40,254 nucleotides of DNA from an uncultured Acidobacteriota bacterium (GTDB lineage: Bacteria; Acidobacteriota; Terriglobia; Terriglobales; CAINCZ01): contig CAINCZ010000102.1 in assembly GCA_903847195.1 (NCBI GenBank), forward strand, positions 1 through 40,254. Direction: 5' to 3'. The notes below the pieces were generated by a model. The model worked only from the letters and a program-made list of their open reading frames with translations. It was not told the origin of the DNA and made no database searches. Numbering within the stretch: the stretch's first letter is position 1; each line of letters opens with the position of its first letter. Positions 1 to 7,525 of this stretch are shown here, one piece after another. The position numbers and the translations under genes were made by a program.

Positions 1-450
1 ACAACGGGCCGGGCTTCATCGCCCAGGCGCTGGAAGATTACTTGTGCATGCAGTCGATCCGCCACATCCGTTGCTCGCCCCATCATCCGCAGACCAACGG
101 CAAGCTGGAGCGATTCCACCAGACGGTGAAGACGCGCCTGAACGTGCTGGCCTACAGCAGCCCGGAGGAACTCCAGCGGGCGATGGCGGAGTTTATCGAG
201 TATTACAACCACCGGCGCTACCACGAAGGCATCAGCAATGTGGCGCCGGCCGACGTCTACTGCGGTCATCGTGAGGAAATCCTGCGGCGCAGACAGGAGC
301 AGCAAGAACTCACCATTCAGGCGCGTCTGCGATACAATCTGGGGCGCGCAGACCTTCAACCAGAGGGCGACTCAACCCTCGAAACCGTAGCTTGCCGCTA
401 GCGGCACGCAGTCTCATAGGTTCTGAATACGGACAGGGTAGTTCCTGACA
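1..450 (+). mobile_element. Right-hand part of an IS3-type insertion sequence
   Basis: This is the 3' remainder of an insertion sequence cut by the window edge. It holds the end of a DDE transposase (3-401). The non-coding tail ends near 450 in CCTGACA; read on the other strand this starts TGTCAGGAACTACCC, the TG-type terminus expected of an IS3-family terminal repeat. The left end lies outside the window, so the terminal repeat cannot be matched to a partner and the exact boundary is inferred. Confidence 0.6.
3..401 (+). CDS. IS3-family transposase, C-terminal fragment of the integrase core (5' truncated by window)
   Basis: The frame is open from the window edge and translates from NGPGFIAQALEDYL; the two bases before it fit the end of an Asp codon, so this is the second Asp region of the DDE triad. 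The third catalytic residue is the Glu in HPQTNGKLERFH. After it comes the usual IS3 C-terminal part, with YYNHRRYHEGISNVAPADVY and a basic Gln/Arg-rich tail. The protein would cut and join IS ends. Only about 132 codons are visible, so activity cannot be judged. It lies in the same orientation as the hydrogenase operon and marks the left side of the accessory region. Confidence 0.85.
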   Translation, partial: NGPGFIAQALEDYLCMQSIRHIRCSPHHPQTNGKLERFHQTVKTRLNVLAYSSPEELQRAMAEFIEYYNHRRYHEGISNVAPADVYCGHREEILRRRQEQQELTIQARLRYNLGRADLQPEGDSTLETVACR

Positions 451-451
451 G

Positions 452-467
452 CTCAGCTATAGCTGAG
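452..467. repeat. 16-bp perfect palindrome just outside the IS end
   Basis: CTCAGCTATAGCTGAG is its own reverse complement. It begins two bases after the inferred IS end at 450. It may be part of the IS target site or a cruciform left by an older element. No function is evident. Confidence 0.5.
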
Positions 468-488
468 ATACTAAGGAGATCGTGCCCT

Positions 489-629
489 ATGAAAATTACT
501 CGTCGCCGCCGGAAACCGCGGCCTGAGCTGTACCAGAAGGTTTGGGTTCAGAGACAGCCCCGTGGGCATGATGGCGGCATTAGGTGCCTCGCTCCTTTCT
601 CAGCATGTCGCCACGAGGCGCTGCTATGA
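489..629 (+). CDS. Possible small basic protein, 46 aa; overlaps a 53-bp repeat
   Basis: An ATG at 489 is preceded by AAGGAG at suitable spacing. It opens a 46-codon frame starting MKITRRRRKPRPELYQK, very rich in Arg and Lys. The second half is encoded by the 53-bp repeat (542-594), which occurs again inverted at 11617-11669 outside any convincing gene. The N-terminus could be what is left of an IS OrfA-type gene interrupted by the repeat, or the frame may be fortuitous. No family is recognised. Confidence 0.25.
   Translation: MKITRRRRKPRPELYQKVWVQRQPRGHDGGIRCLAPFSACRHEALL
542..594 (+). repeat. Left copy of a 53-bp inverted repeat bracketing the hydrogenase operon
   Basis: These 53 bases match the reverse complement of 11617-11669 at 52 positions; the only mismatch is at 580. 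Homology stops sharply at both ends. The two copies face each other across about 11 kb and enclose exactly the hydrogenase operon. It could be a dispersed intergenic repeat present in many copies, or the ends of the acquired segment. Confidence 0.85.
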
Positions 630-1015
630 CCATTAGTGTGTGAGCTGCGTCACCGAGTGAGCGATGCGAAGTGGTATACCACTGTGCACGCTTCGATGTA
701 AGCAGGATTGGCAAGACTCAGGAGTTGCCGCCGGCGCTGAGAAGGTCGGTGCCAGCGGCATTGGGGCCGAACCCAGGGGACCTCTTTGTGATTAGGGGTG
801 CCTATGATTCGAGCAGCGAGATTGCCCGCCGCGCACGCCAACGAGTTGGCGCCCCTGCCGTACCGCCCGGTCCGCGCCCTGCCCTTGACGCTTCTGAAGT
901 ATGTCTTTGCTTTTTTCGCTGCATTCAGTTGCCCGCCTTTGTTCCCTTTCGAGGGCCACACATTAACACCGCAACAACCACCGAATCCGGGGCACCGGGA
1001 CCGAAAGAGGGAGGC
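630..1015. other. Non-coding leader region of the hydrogenase operon
   Basis: No convincing gene lies here. A frame open from 671 runs into the molybdopterin gene, but its sequence resembles no family and the better start with a ribosome binding site is at 1016. A perfect 14-bp palindrome at 670-683 is the only clear site. TTGACG at 885-890 resembles a -35 box but has no good -10 at normal spacing. I could not place the operon promoter with confidence. Confidence 0.5.
670..683. promoter_or_regulatory. Perfect palindrome AGTGGTATACCACT, candidate operator
   Basis: The 14-bp sequence is fully self-complementary and contains TGGTATACCA, similar to operators of GntR/FadR-type regulators (T-G-G-T-N-N-A-C-C-A). 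It sits inside the 53-bp repeats and upstream of the operon, about 330 bases before the first start codon. No regulator gene is encoded in the island. Binding is inferred only. Confidence 0.4.
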
Positions 1016-3043
1016 ATGGCCCATAAACTGACCACCTGCACGTTCTGCGGGGTGGGTTGCGGACTGTATCTGGAGACATCGGGAGATTACATCGTAGGCG
1101 CATATCCCAGTGTGTCTCACCCGACGAATCGGGGAAGGATCTGTCTGCGCGGCTGGAACGTTCATGAGGTCTCCAGCTCGCCAGCGCGTTTGCGCACCCC
1201 GCTGCTCCGTAAAGAGGGTGTCCTGCAGCCGGTCGCCTGGGAGGAAGCCTTCGATTTTCTGGCGCTCCGGTTGAAGGAAATTCGCGACCAGCATGGTCCC
1301 GACGCCCTGGCTTTCCTAAGTTCGCCGCGCTGCTCGAACGAAGAGGCCTATTTGCTCCAGAAGTTCGCCCGGGCGGTGATCGGTACCAACAACGTGGGCC
1401 ACGGGACGGGCGTATACGGCCACAACTCGATCGACGTCCTGCTTAACATGATCGGCGCGCCGGCGAGCACCAACTCTGTCGGGGAACTGGAGCGCAGCGA
1501 AACCATCATCGTGGACGGGGTGGATTTGCACCGCCAGTTGCCCACCGTGGGGGGCGCGGTGATCCGCGCCAAGCTCAACGGCGCGAAGTTGATCGCGATC
1601 GGGTATCGCCTGAACCGGGTTGCGAGGAATGCCGACTTGTTCCTGCGCCTGAAGCCGGGAACGGAGGCGCTGCTTTACGGCGCCATGGCCAAGGTGATCG
1701 TGGACCGCGGCCTGATGAATCTGCCCTTCATCCGGGCCCGCTGCGGGAGATACGAGGAGTTTCTGGCCACGGTCAACGGCTGCGACCTGCTGACGGCGGC
1801 GGAGAACTGCGGCGTGCCCTCGGAGGAAATCGAAGCTGCGGCCCTGGCCTATGCCCAGTCGCGGACGGCCATGATCATTTATTCCACCGTCAAAGAGGCG
1901 CACGCGGCCGCCGGCGTCGAGGCCATCGTCAATCTCGCCCTGCTGACGGGGAATATCGGCCGCGAAGGCGCCGGCATTCTGGCGCTGACGGAGCACAACA
2001 ATTCCCTGGGGGTGTGCGACGTCGGCATGCTTCCAGACCGGTTGCCAGGCTACGCCGCGCTGGCGGACGAGAACGCCCGGCAGAAGATGGAACGGGTTTG
2101 GGGCGTGGCCCCGCCAGCAGCGCCGGGAGCGGATTCCCACAGCCTGCTGGCCGACCGGGGCCATGGCAAAGTCCGCGGCATCTGGTTGTGCCGCTACGAT
2201 CCGGTCAGCACTGCTTTTCTTGATGATGCCGCCAACACGCTGGGGCAATGCGATCTGGTGGTGGTACAGCACCTATTTCTTACGGAAACAGCGAAGTTCG
2301 CCCACCTCGTGCTGCCCACCGCCGCATTCGGCGAAGAGCGAGTTACTTTCACCAATGCGGAACGGCGCATACAACTGGCCGAGCAGGTAATCGACCCGCC
2401 TCCGGGAGTTCTCCCGGCCTGGCAGCAGGTGCTGCGGCTGGCGCAGGCCATGGGCGCCAATTGGCACTATGACAGCACGGACGACATCATGAAGGAGATC
2501 GCCGAAGTCGTTCCGTTTTATAGCGGCGTGCACTATGCCAACCTAGCGCGCGAGTATGGCCGCCAGTGGCCCTGCACCTTGGATCATCCACTGGGCACGC
2601 GCTACCTGTTCGCTCCCGGAGAGTCATCGGTGGAATTCAAGTTCGCTCCCATCGTCCGGCGAACTCCCGACCTCGCCACCAGCAAGGAGTTTCCGATGGC
2701 GCTGGTATTTGGTCACTCGCTGTATTACTGGCATCGTAACGTGCTGATCCAGCACAGCGAGTCACTGCGACGCGAGCACCGGACCCTGCTGCTGGATTAC
2801 CCGGATGGATTCGTCGAGATCAACCCCGAGGATGCCAAGCAATACCGCATCCGAGATGGGGAGAGAGTGCGGCTGCGCGCCAGCAGCGGTGCCTCTCTGG
2901 TAGCGGCGCGCATTACCCCGGAGGTGCGCCGGGGCACGGTCTTTGTGCCCTATTTCGTGGCCCAGGTGCAGCGCCAGATCCGCGGAACGCTCGGGAATGG
3001 AGTGCTCTGGATTCCGGTGACGGTGGAAAAGGAGGCTGCATGA
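1016..3043 (+). CDS. FdhF-like molybdopterin oxidoreductase lacking the formate dehydrogenase active-site residues
   Basis: 675 aa. It aligns almost without gaps to the first half of E. coli FdhF (recalled sequence). The N-terminal [4Fe-4S] ligands are C8, C11, C15 and C43. Molybdopterin-binding features such as FARAVIGTNNV and the NNxxGxCDxG stretch are kept. At the FdhF Sec140 position there is Tyr134 (codon TAC, 1415-1417); His141 becomes Gly135 and Arg333 becomes Thr325. Lys44 of FdhF is Arg45. Formate oxidation by the known mechanism is therefore unlikely. It may act on another substrate or serve only as an electron relay or scaffold, as NuoG does in complex I. The start at 1016 follows GGGAGG. 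The stop overlaps the next start as ATGA. Confidence 0.85.
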   Translation: MAHKLTTCTFCGVGCGLYLETSGDYIVGAYPSVSHPTNRGRICLRGWNVHEVSSSPARLRTPLLRKEGVLQPVAWEEAFDFLALRLKEIRDQHGPDALAFLSSPRCSNEEAYLLQKFARAVIGTNNVGHGTGVYGHNSIDVLLNMIGAPASTNSVGELERSETIIVDGVDLHRQLPTVGGAVIRAKLNGAKLIAIGYRLNRVARNADLFLRLKPGTEALLYGAMAKVIVDRGLMNLPFIRARCGRYEEFLATVNGCDLLTAAENCGVPSEEIEAAALAYAQSRTAMIIYSTVKEAHAAAGVEAIVNLALLTGNIGREGAGILALTEHNNSLGVCDVGMLPDRLPGYAALADENARQKMERVWGVAPPAAPGADSHSLLADRGHGKVRGIWLCRYDPVSTAFLDDAANTLGQCDLVVVQHLFLTETAKFAHLVLPTAAFGEERVTFTNAERRIQLAEQVIDPPPGVLPAWQQVLRLAQAMGANWHYDSTDDIMKEIAEVVPFYSGVHYANLAREYGRQWPCTLDHPLGTRYLFAPGESSVEFKFAPIVRRTPDLATSKEFPMALVFGHSLYYWHRNVLIQHSESLRREHRTLLLDYPDGFVEINPEDAKQYRIRDGERVRLRASSGASLVAARITPEVRRGTVFVPYFVAQVQRQIRGTLGNGVLWIPVTVEKEAA

Positions 3044-4134
3044 ACGCCCGCATCCTGGCGCGCGCCGACGTACTCAAGCTCATCGATCTGCTGCGGGAAC
3101 GCGGTTATGAAGTGATGGCCCCCTTTGCGGGCCGTGGCCGCGATACCTACTTCGACGCGGTGAACGACGACAACCGGGCCCAGGTTCAATTGCACCTCGC
3201 CAATCCCTACTATCCGCCCAAGCGATTCGTGTTGCCGCACATCGAACCCTTGCTGAAGGTGGAGAAGCGCGACGGAGAGATTCGCATCGAGCCGACCTAC
3301 GACGTGCGTAAACGAGCCATTTTCGGTATCCGCTCCTGCGACGTGGCAGGGATTCATCACCTCGACCGCTTCTATCTTGGCGGCACCTATCGCGACATCT
3401 ACTATGAGAAACACCGTAAGAATCTCTTCCTGGTCAACTTGGTTTGCACCGACCCCGGCCGCGACATTCAGGACGAATGCTTCTGCATGTGCGCCGATAC
3501 CGGCCCGGCGGCGCGCGCCCATTTCGACTTGCAACTCATGGACCTAGGCGACGAGTTCATGGCCGTTGCCGGCACGCCCGCCGGTGAGGCGCTCTTCTGC
3601 GCGTCGATTTTCCGCCACGGCCATCAAGGGCACGTGGAAAAACGGCGCACCGTTTTGGCGGAGGTCCGCAAATGTTTCAAGAGCACGACCAGTTGGTTTT
3701 CCGCCACGGTCCGCTACATCTCGCACGGCGACATTTTAGAAAAGACTTGGGAGGAGATTGGCAATCGCTGCATGGAATGCGGCGGCTGCACGTACGTGTG
3801 CCCGGCCTGTACTTGTTTCACAGTTAGCGATCGGCAATCCGGTCCGGACGAAATCGAGCGGGTGCGCATTTGGGATTCCTGCGCCCTGGGCGGATTTACG
3901 CGCATGGCGGGCGGCTTCAACCCTCGCCAGACAGTGCATGATCGCCGCAACCGCCGCTTCTTCCGCAAGCTGGCTCACTACTTCATACAGCGCGAACTTT
4001 CCATGGCATGCGCCGGTTGCGGCCGTTGCGCGGCGGTTTGCCACGGCGATGTGGGCATGCCCAGCGTGGTCGAGATGATCCGCCGCGCCACGGCGCAGAT
4101 TGAAGCGGGAGCGCGCGACGGTACAGTCGGGTGA
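3040..4134 (+). CDS. HydB/AsrA-like dicluster 4Fe-4S electron-transfer protein
   Basis: 364 aa. It resembles the beta subunit of archaeal cytosolic sulfhydrogenases (HydB) and anaerobic sulfite reductase subunit A. The N-terminal 240 residues are the family's cofactor-free part, including FGIRSCDVAGIHHLDRF. Two clusters follow: C244-x2-C247-x2-C250-x3-C254-P, with extra C257 and C259, then C324-x2-C327-x2-C330-x3-C334. In known complexes this subunit carries electrons between an FAD/NAD(P) subunit and the catalytic centre. Here it lies between the Mo-protein and the flavoprotein, which fits an electron wire. The start overlaps the upstream stop by 4 bases (ATGA), implying translational coupling. 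Confidence 0.85.
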   Translation: MNARILARADVLKLIDLLRERGYEVMAPFAGRGRDTYFDAVNDDNRAQVQLHLANPYYPPKRFVLPHIEPLLKVEKRDGEIRIEPTYDVRKRAIFGIRSCDVAGIHHLDRFYLGGTYRDIYYEKHRKNLFLVNLVCTDPGRDIQDECFCMCADTGPAARAHFDLQLMDLGDEFMAVAGTPAGEALFCASIFRHGHQGHVEKRRTVLAEVRKCFKSTTSWFSATVRYISHGDILEKTWEEIGNRCMECGGCTYVCPACTCFTVSDRQSGPDEIERVRIWDSCALGGFTRMAGGFNPRQTVHDRRNRRFFRKLAHYFIQRELSMACAGCGRCAAVCHGDVGMPSVVEMIRRATAQIEAGARDGTVG

Positions 4135-4239
4135 CGCAGAGCCGCGAGCGCGTCTTGCAGTGGGCGCAAGTTCCCTGCGGGCTGAGTGGTTTCGAGGCAA
4201 CGCGCAGCTGCCAGGAACGTGAATGGGGGATCAACGAAG

Positions 4240-5088
4240 ATGAGTTCGCCTGCTACTGAAAACGTGTTCTTGCCCAAGGTGGCGGTCATCGATCGCATTG
4301 AGGACGAAATCGCCGAGGTCAGGACTTTTTATTGGCGATTCGAAGACACGGCGGAGCAACGGGCCTTCAAGCGCTTCCGTCCCGGCCAGTTCGCGCAGGT
4401 ATCCCTGTTCGGGATCGGCGAGTTTCCCGCATCGTTGCCACCCAGCCCCACGGAAGCGGAAACCTTCTTTACCATTCGCCGGGTGGGAAGCTGCACCAGC
4501 GCGCTCCATGAACTCAAGGCGGGCGACAAGTTCGCCGTGCGCGGTCCGTACGGCAACGGCTTTCCGATGGAGGAGTATCACGGAAAGAACCTCGTATTCG
4601 TCGCCGGCGGCATCGGTTTGATTCCCTTGCGTTCCTGCATCGTGTATGCGCTTGCCCACCGCGACAAGTACCAGCGGATTCAGATCTTCTACGGCTCCAA
4701 GACGCCGCCCGAATTGATGTATCTGCCCAAGCTGCGCGAATGGGAGAAGTCGGCCGGAGTGGAGTGCTACTTCACGGTGGACCGCGCCACCCCGGGCTGG
4801 GACGGCCACGTGGGCGTGGTCGGCAGCCTGTTTAAGGCGCCGGGGGTGGCCGTGCCGGTCGAAAACACGGTCGCCTTCGTCTGCGGTCCGCCCATCATGT
4901 TCCGCTTCGTGATCAAGGACCTGCTGGGCATGGGCTTTCAGGAGGGCCAGATCGTTTCGACGCTGGAGCGATACATGAAATGCGGCGTCGGCAAATGCGG
5001 CCATTGCTGCATCGGCGTGTCGTACGTGTGTGCAGACGGTCCCGTGTTTACCTACCAGCAGATTCGCCATTTGGGAGAGGACATCTGA
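4240..5088 (+). CDS. HydG/AsrB-like FAD- and NAD(P)-binding reductase with a [2Fe-2S] cluster
   Basis: 282 aa, close to sulfhydrogenase gamma subunits and AsrB. An FAD-binding barrel comes first (FRPGQFAQVSLFGIGE, then TIRRVGSCTSALHEL and GPYGNGFP). An NAD(P)-binding domain follows (VAGGIGLIPLRS; VCGPPIMF). The C-terminus carries the PyrK-type [2Fe-2S] ligands C248, C253, C256 and C264, with an additional C257. It should exchange electrons with NAD(P)H and pass them to the HydB-like protein. ATG 4240 follows GGGGGA; a GTG at 4186 is in frame but would add an unconserved tail. The 105 bases before it hold nothing I recognise. Whether NADH or NADPH is used cannot be told. Confidence 0.87.
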   Translation: MSSPATENVFLPKVAVIDRIEDEIAEVRTFYWRFEDTAEQRAFKRFRPGQFAQVSLFGIGEFPASLPPSPTEAETFFTIRRVGSCTSALHELKAGDKFAVRGPYGNGFPMEEYHGKNLVFVAGGIGLIPLRSCIVYALAHRDKYQRIQIFYGSKTPPELMYLPKLREWEKSAGVECYFTVDRATPGWDGHVGVVGSLFKAPGVAVPVENTVAFVCGPPIMFRFVIKDLLGMGFQEGQIVSTLERYMKCGVGKCGHCCIGVSYVCADGPVFTYQQIRHLGEDI

Positions 5089-5546
5089 TGACGGATTTGC
5101 GCGAGCAACTCGGCGGGTGCCTGCGGGGGCGGGGCTGTCTCGTGGGCCTGGCCAACGTCATCGTGGCCGGCACCGTTCCCGAACGCTACTTGGACATGCT
5201 GGCGGGGCAAGGCTTCGATCACGTGCTGTTTCTCGACGCCCTCGATTTTGGCGGCGCGCCTGGCTCGGCGGTGTTGCTGAACTCGGGCGAAATGCATTCG
5301 CGGTTTCCGCAAGTATCGACGCACAAGCTGTCGCTGGGCCTGCTGTCGCATTGGCTGGAAGCGAACGGAACCACCCGGGCCTGGCTGTTGGGAGTGCAAC
5401 CGGAATCGCTACGCGGCGGCCGGCCGCTCAGCGCCAGGATCAAGGTCACGCTGGAGATCCTCAGCCAATTGCTGTGCGGCCTCGTCGCGGAACAGCAGCG
5501 GAACGAACCACCCCGAACACGGACCGGGGCGGAGATGAACCCATGA
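5088..5546 (+). CDS. HycI-like hydrogenase maturation protease lacking its GDD segment
   Basis: 152 aa. The central and C-terminal parts fit HycI-type endopeptidases: LFLDALDFGGAPG with Asp50, FPQVSTHKLSLGLL with His79, and LLGVQPESL. These enzymes bind Ni through an N-terminal Asp in G-N-x3-GDDxxG, plus the Asp and His above, and remove the C-terminal tail of the large subunit. Here LRGRGCLVGLAN runs straight into VIVAGTVPE; about 20 residues with the GDD motif are missing, with the frame kept. The protein may be inactive, or the tail may be processed by a protease encoded elsewhere. Both ends overlap the neighbouring genes (TGATG and ATGA), so it is embedded in the operon. Confidence 0.78.
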   Translation: MTDLREQLGGCLRGRGCLVGLANVIVAGTVPERYLDMLAGQGFDHVLFLDALDFGGAPGSAVLLNSGEMHSRFPQVSTHKLSLGLLSHWLEANGTTRAWLLGVQPESLRGGRPLSARIKVTLEILSQLLCGLVAEQQRNEPPRTRTGAEMNP

Positions 5547-7459
5547 TCACACCGGAACACGCCGTACTCTATGCGATTCTCACCTGCATCGGCGGGGCCA
5601 TCCTGACGCTTCTGGTATCGCGCTGGAAGGCGCTGGCGGGTTGGCTCGCCTTTGGCGTAACCACGGTCACGGCGGTGTTAGTGTTCATGGCGGTGACGCA
5701 GGTGCTGCGCTTCGGGCCCTCGCAGCATTCGGCCACGTTCGCAGTCGCGCCTAAGTTCGGCCTCGCGTTGCGTCTCTATGTGGATGGGCTGACCTCGATC
5801 TTTCTTTCGCTGGCCGCCGTTGTTGCCATGGGAACGTCGTTCTATTCGATTGCGTACATGGGCGGATTGGCCGACTACAAAAGTTATAGCGTCGGGCGCT
5901 ACTACCCATACTGTCTGCTGTTCCTCGCCGCCATGTACGGGCTGCTCAGCACCACCGACATGATGTGGTTCTTCTTCATCTTCTGGCAGATGATGACGCT
6001 GCCCGGCTATGCGCTGATCCGCTTTGACCACAAGAAGCGGTCCCATATCCGGGCGGCGAACAAGTATCTTGTCATGATGGAAATCGCCTGCGCCGCCACC
6101 ATGGGAGGCGCTGAAGTGCTGGCGGTCGCCGGCGCCGCGAACCGCGGCAGCACCCAGCTGATGTATGACTTCGATACGGTCAGCGCGAACCTGCCCGCCC
6201 TGCTGCACGCCAAACCCGAGTTGGCGGCCTTGGCCTTTGCCCTGTTCCTGGTAGGCTTCGGCATCAAGATGGGCATGTGGCCCTTCGGCCAGTTCTGGCT
6301 GCCCGACGCGCACCCGGCGGCGCCCTCTCCGGTTAGCGCTATGCTCTCCGGGGTCATGATCAAGACCGGGGTTTATGGGCTGGTCCGTTACTTTCTCTGG
6401 CTCGTGCCAGTCAGCGCACAGGCGGATTATCCCATGGCCAGGTGGGGAGCGGTGATTGCCGTGCTGGGCACCATTACGCTGTTTACCGGCACGGCGCAGG
6501 CGCTGCGCCAGGATCTCTCGAAGCGCCTGCTGGCCTTCAGCAGCATTGGGCAGGTGGGCTACATGCTGCTGGCGGTGGGAAGCTGCATGACGCTGCTGTC
6601 GGCTGGCTCCGGCGCCGCAACCGCGCTGGCGGCCTTCGCCCTCCTGGGCGCGCTCTTCCATGTGATCAATCACGGCATGTTCAAGGGCCTGCTGTTCCTC
6701 AATGCCGGCTCGGTGATTTACGCCATCGGCACGCAGGACCTTAACCGCATGGGGGGCCTGTTGCGCTTCTTCCCGTTGACGGCGATTACGGCGATGGTGG
6801 CTTCGGCGTCCATTTCCGGCGTGCCTTTGACGAATGGGTTCGCCAGCAAGTGGACCATTTGCGCCTCTGCCGTGCTGGGCAGCCGCTACGCCGGATATCT
6901 GGCCTTATGCGCGCTCATCGCCATTCTGACCAGCGCCCTTACGCTGGCCCTGTATATCAAGTTTTTTGGAGCCAGCTTCCTTTCCCGCACGAGCACGCTG
7001 GTGGCGGAACGCACCGCCGGCAACGCCCGGCCCCGGGTCTCTTGGATCATGCAGGCGCCACAGGTGGTGCTGACCGGGGGCTGCATTCTGTTGGGCCTGA
7101 TCCCGGCTCTCGGATTTCGCTTGGTGCAATTGGCTATCGACCGCAGCCGGCAGGGATTTGGCGCGACCCTGGCCGACGCCGTGCCGGTATGGAGCGGCAT
7201 CTGGGGAGGGGTTCGCGGGTGGGATTCGCTGGCGCTGTTCGCCCCGTTGGCGCTGGCCGCGGTCCTGGGGCTGGCGTTCTGGTTCGCCTGGCGGCTATCG
7301 CACGCTGGCGGCTCCCAGCGCCGCCCGGCCGTCCCATGGCTGTGCGGATACGCGCGCGAGGCAGATTGCCATCGCTACACAGCCCGCAACTTCTACGGCG
7401 AGGTTCAACGCTACTTCCGCTGGCTGGGCGGCGCCTCGCGCACCCTTTCGGGCGATTAG
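5543..7459 (+). CDS. HycC/HyfB-like (NuoL/Mrp-type) membrane subunit of group 4 hydrogenase
   Basis: 638 aa, mostly hydrophobic with about 14-16 predicted membrane segments. It belongs to the antiporter-like family that forms the ion-translocating arm of complex I and formate hydrogenlyase. The TM7 Lys is present (GIKMG, K242), followed by WLPDAHPAAPSPVSAMLSG and MIKTGVYGL, and the later Lys in HGMFKGLLF. The TM5 Glu of the family, in the WExM/AEIM context, is replaced by Gln149 (FWQMMTLPGY). The C-terminus, with WLCGY and an amphipathic end, matches HycC. It is the only antiporter-like subunit in the operon, as in Hyc rather than Hyf. The start overlaps the protease stop (ATGA). Confidence 0.88.
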   Translation: MITPEHAVLYAILTCIGGAILTLLVSRWKALAGWLAFGVTTVTAVLVFMAVTQVLRFGPSQHSATFAVAPKFGLALRLYVDGLTSIFLSLAAVVAMGTSFYSIAYMGGLADYKSYSVGRYYPYCLLFLAAMYGLLSTTDMMWFFFIFWQMMTLPGYALIRFDHKKRSHIRAANKYLVMMEIACAATMGGAEVLAVAGAANRGSTQLMYDFDTVSANLPALLHAKPELAALAFALFLVGFGIKMGMWPFGQFWLPDAHPAAPSPVSAMLSGVMIKTGVYGLVRYFLWLVPVSAQADYPMARWGAVIAVLGTITLFTGTAQALRQDLSKRLLAFSSIGQVGYMLLAVGSCMTLLSAGSGAATALAAFALLGALFHVINHGMFKGLLFLNAGSVIYAIGTQDLNRMGGLLRFFPLTAITAMVASASISGVPLTNGFASKWTICASAVLGSRYAGYLALCALIAILTSALTLALYIKFFGASFLSRTSTLVAERTAGNARPRVSWIMQAPQVVLTGGCILLGLIPALGFRLVQLAIDRSRQGFGATLADAVPVWSGIWGGVRGWDSLALFAPLALAAVLGLAFWFAWRLSHAGGSQRRPAVPWLCGYAREADCHRYTARNFYGEVQRYFRWLGGASRTLSGD

Positions 7460-7525
7460 CGGCCAGCGGCCAATGGCTCTTTTGTTCAGCAGCAGGCGGC
7501 AAACTGCAGGCTCAAGGAAACCGAC

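Noticed and set aside
700..735. Sigma54 promoter for the hydrogenase operon
   Set aside because: TTGGCA and TTGCC occur near 710-728, but the GG-to-GC spacing is about 15 rather than 10 bases.
671..1015. In-frame N-terminal extension of the molybdopterin protein
   Set aside because: The extension resembles no domain, and ATG 1016 has a good ribosome binding site and starts just before the conserved Cys motif.
1415..1417. Possible selenocysteine codon in the FdhF-like gene
   Set aside because: The codon aligned to Sec140 is TAC (Tyr), not TGA. No in-frame TGA occurs in the gene.
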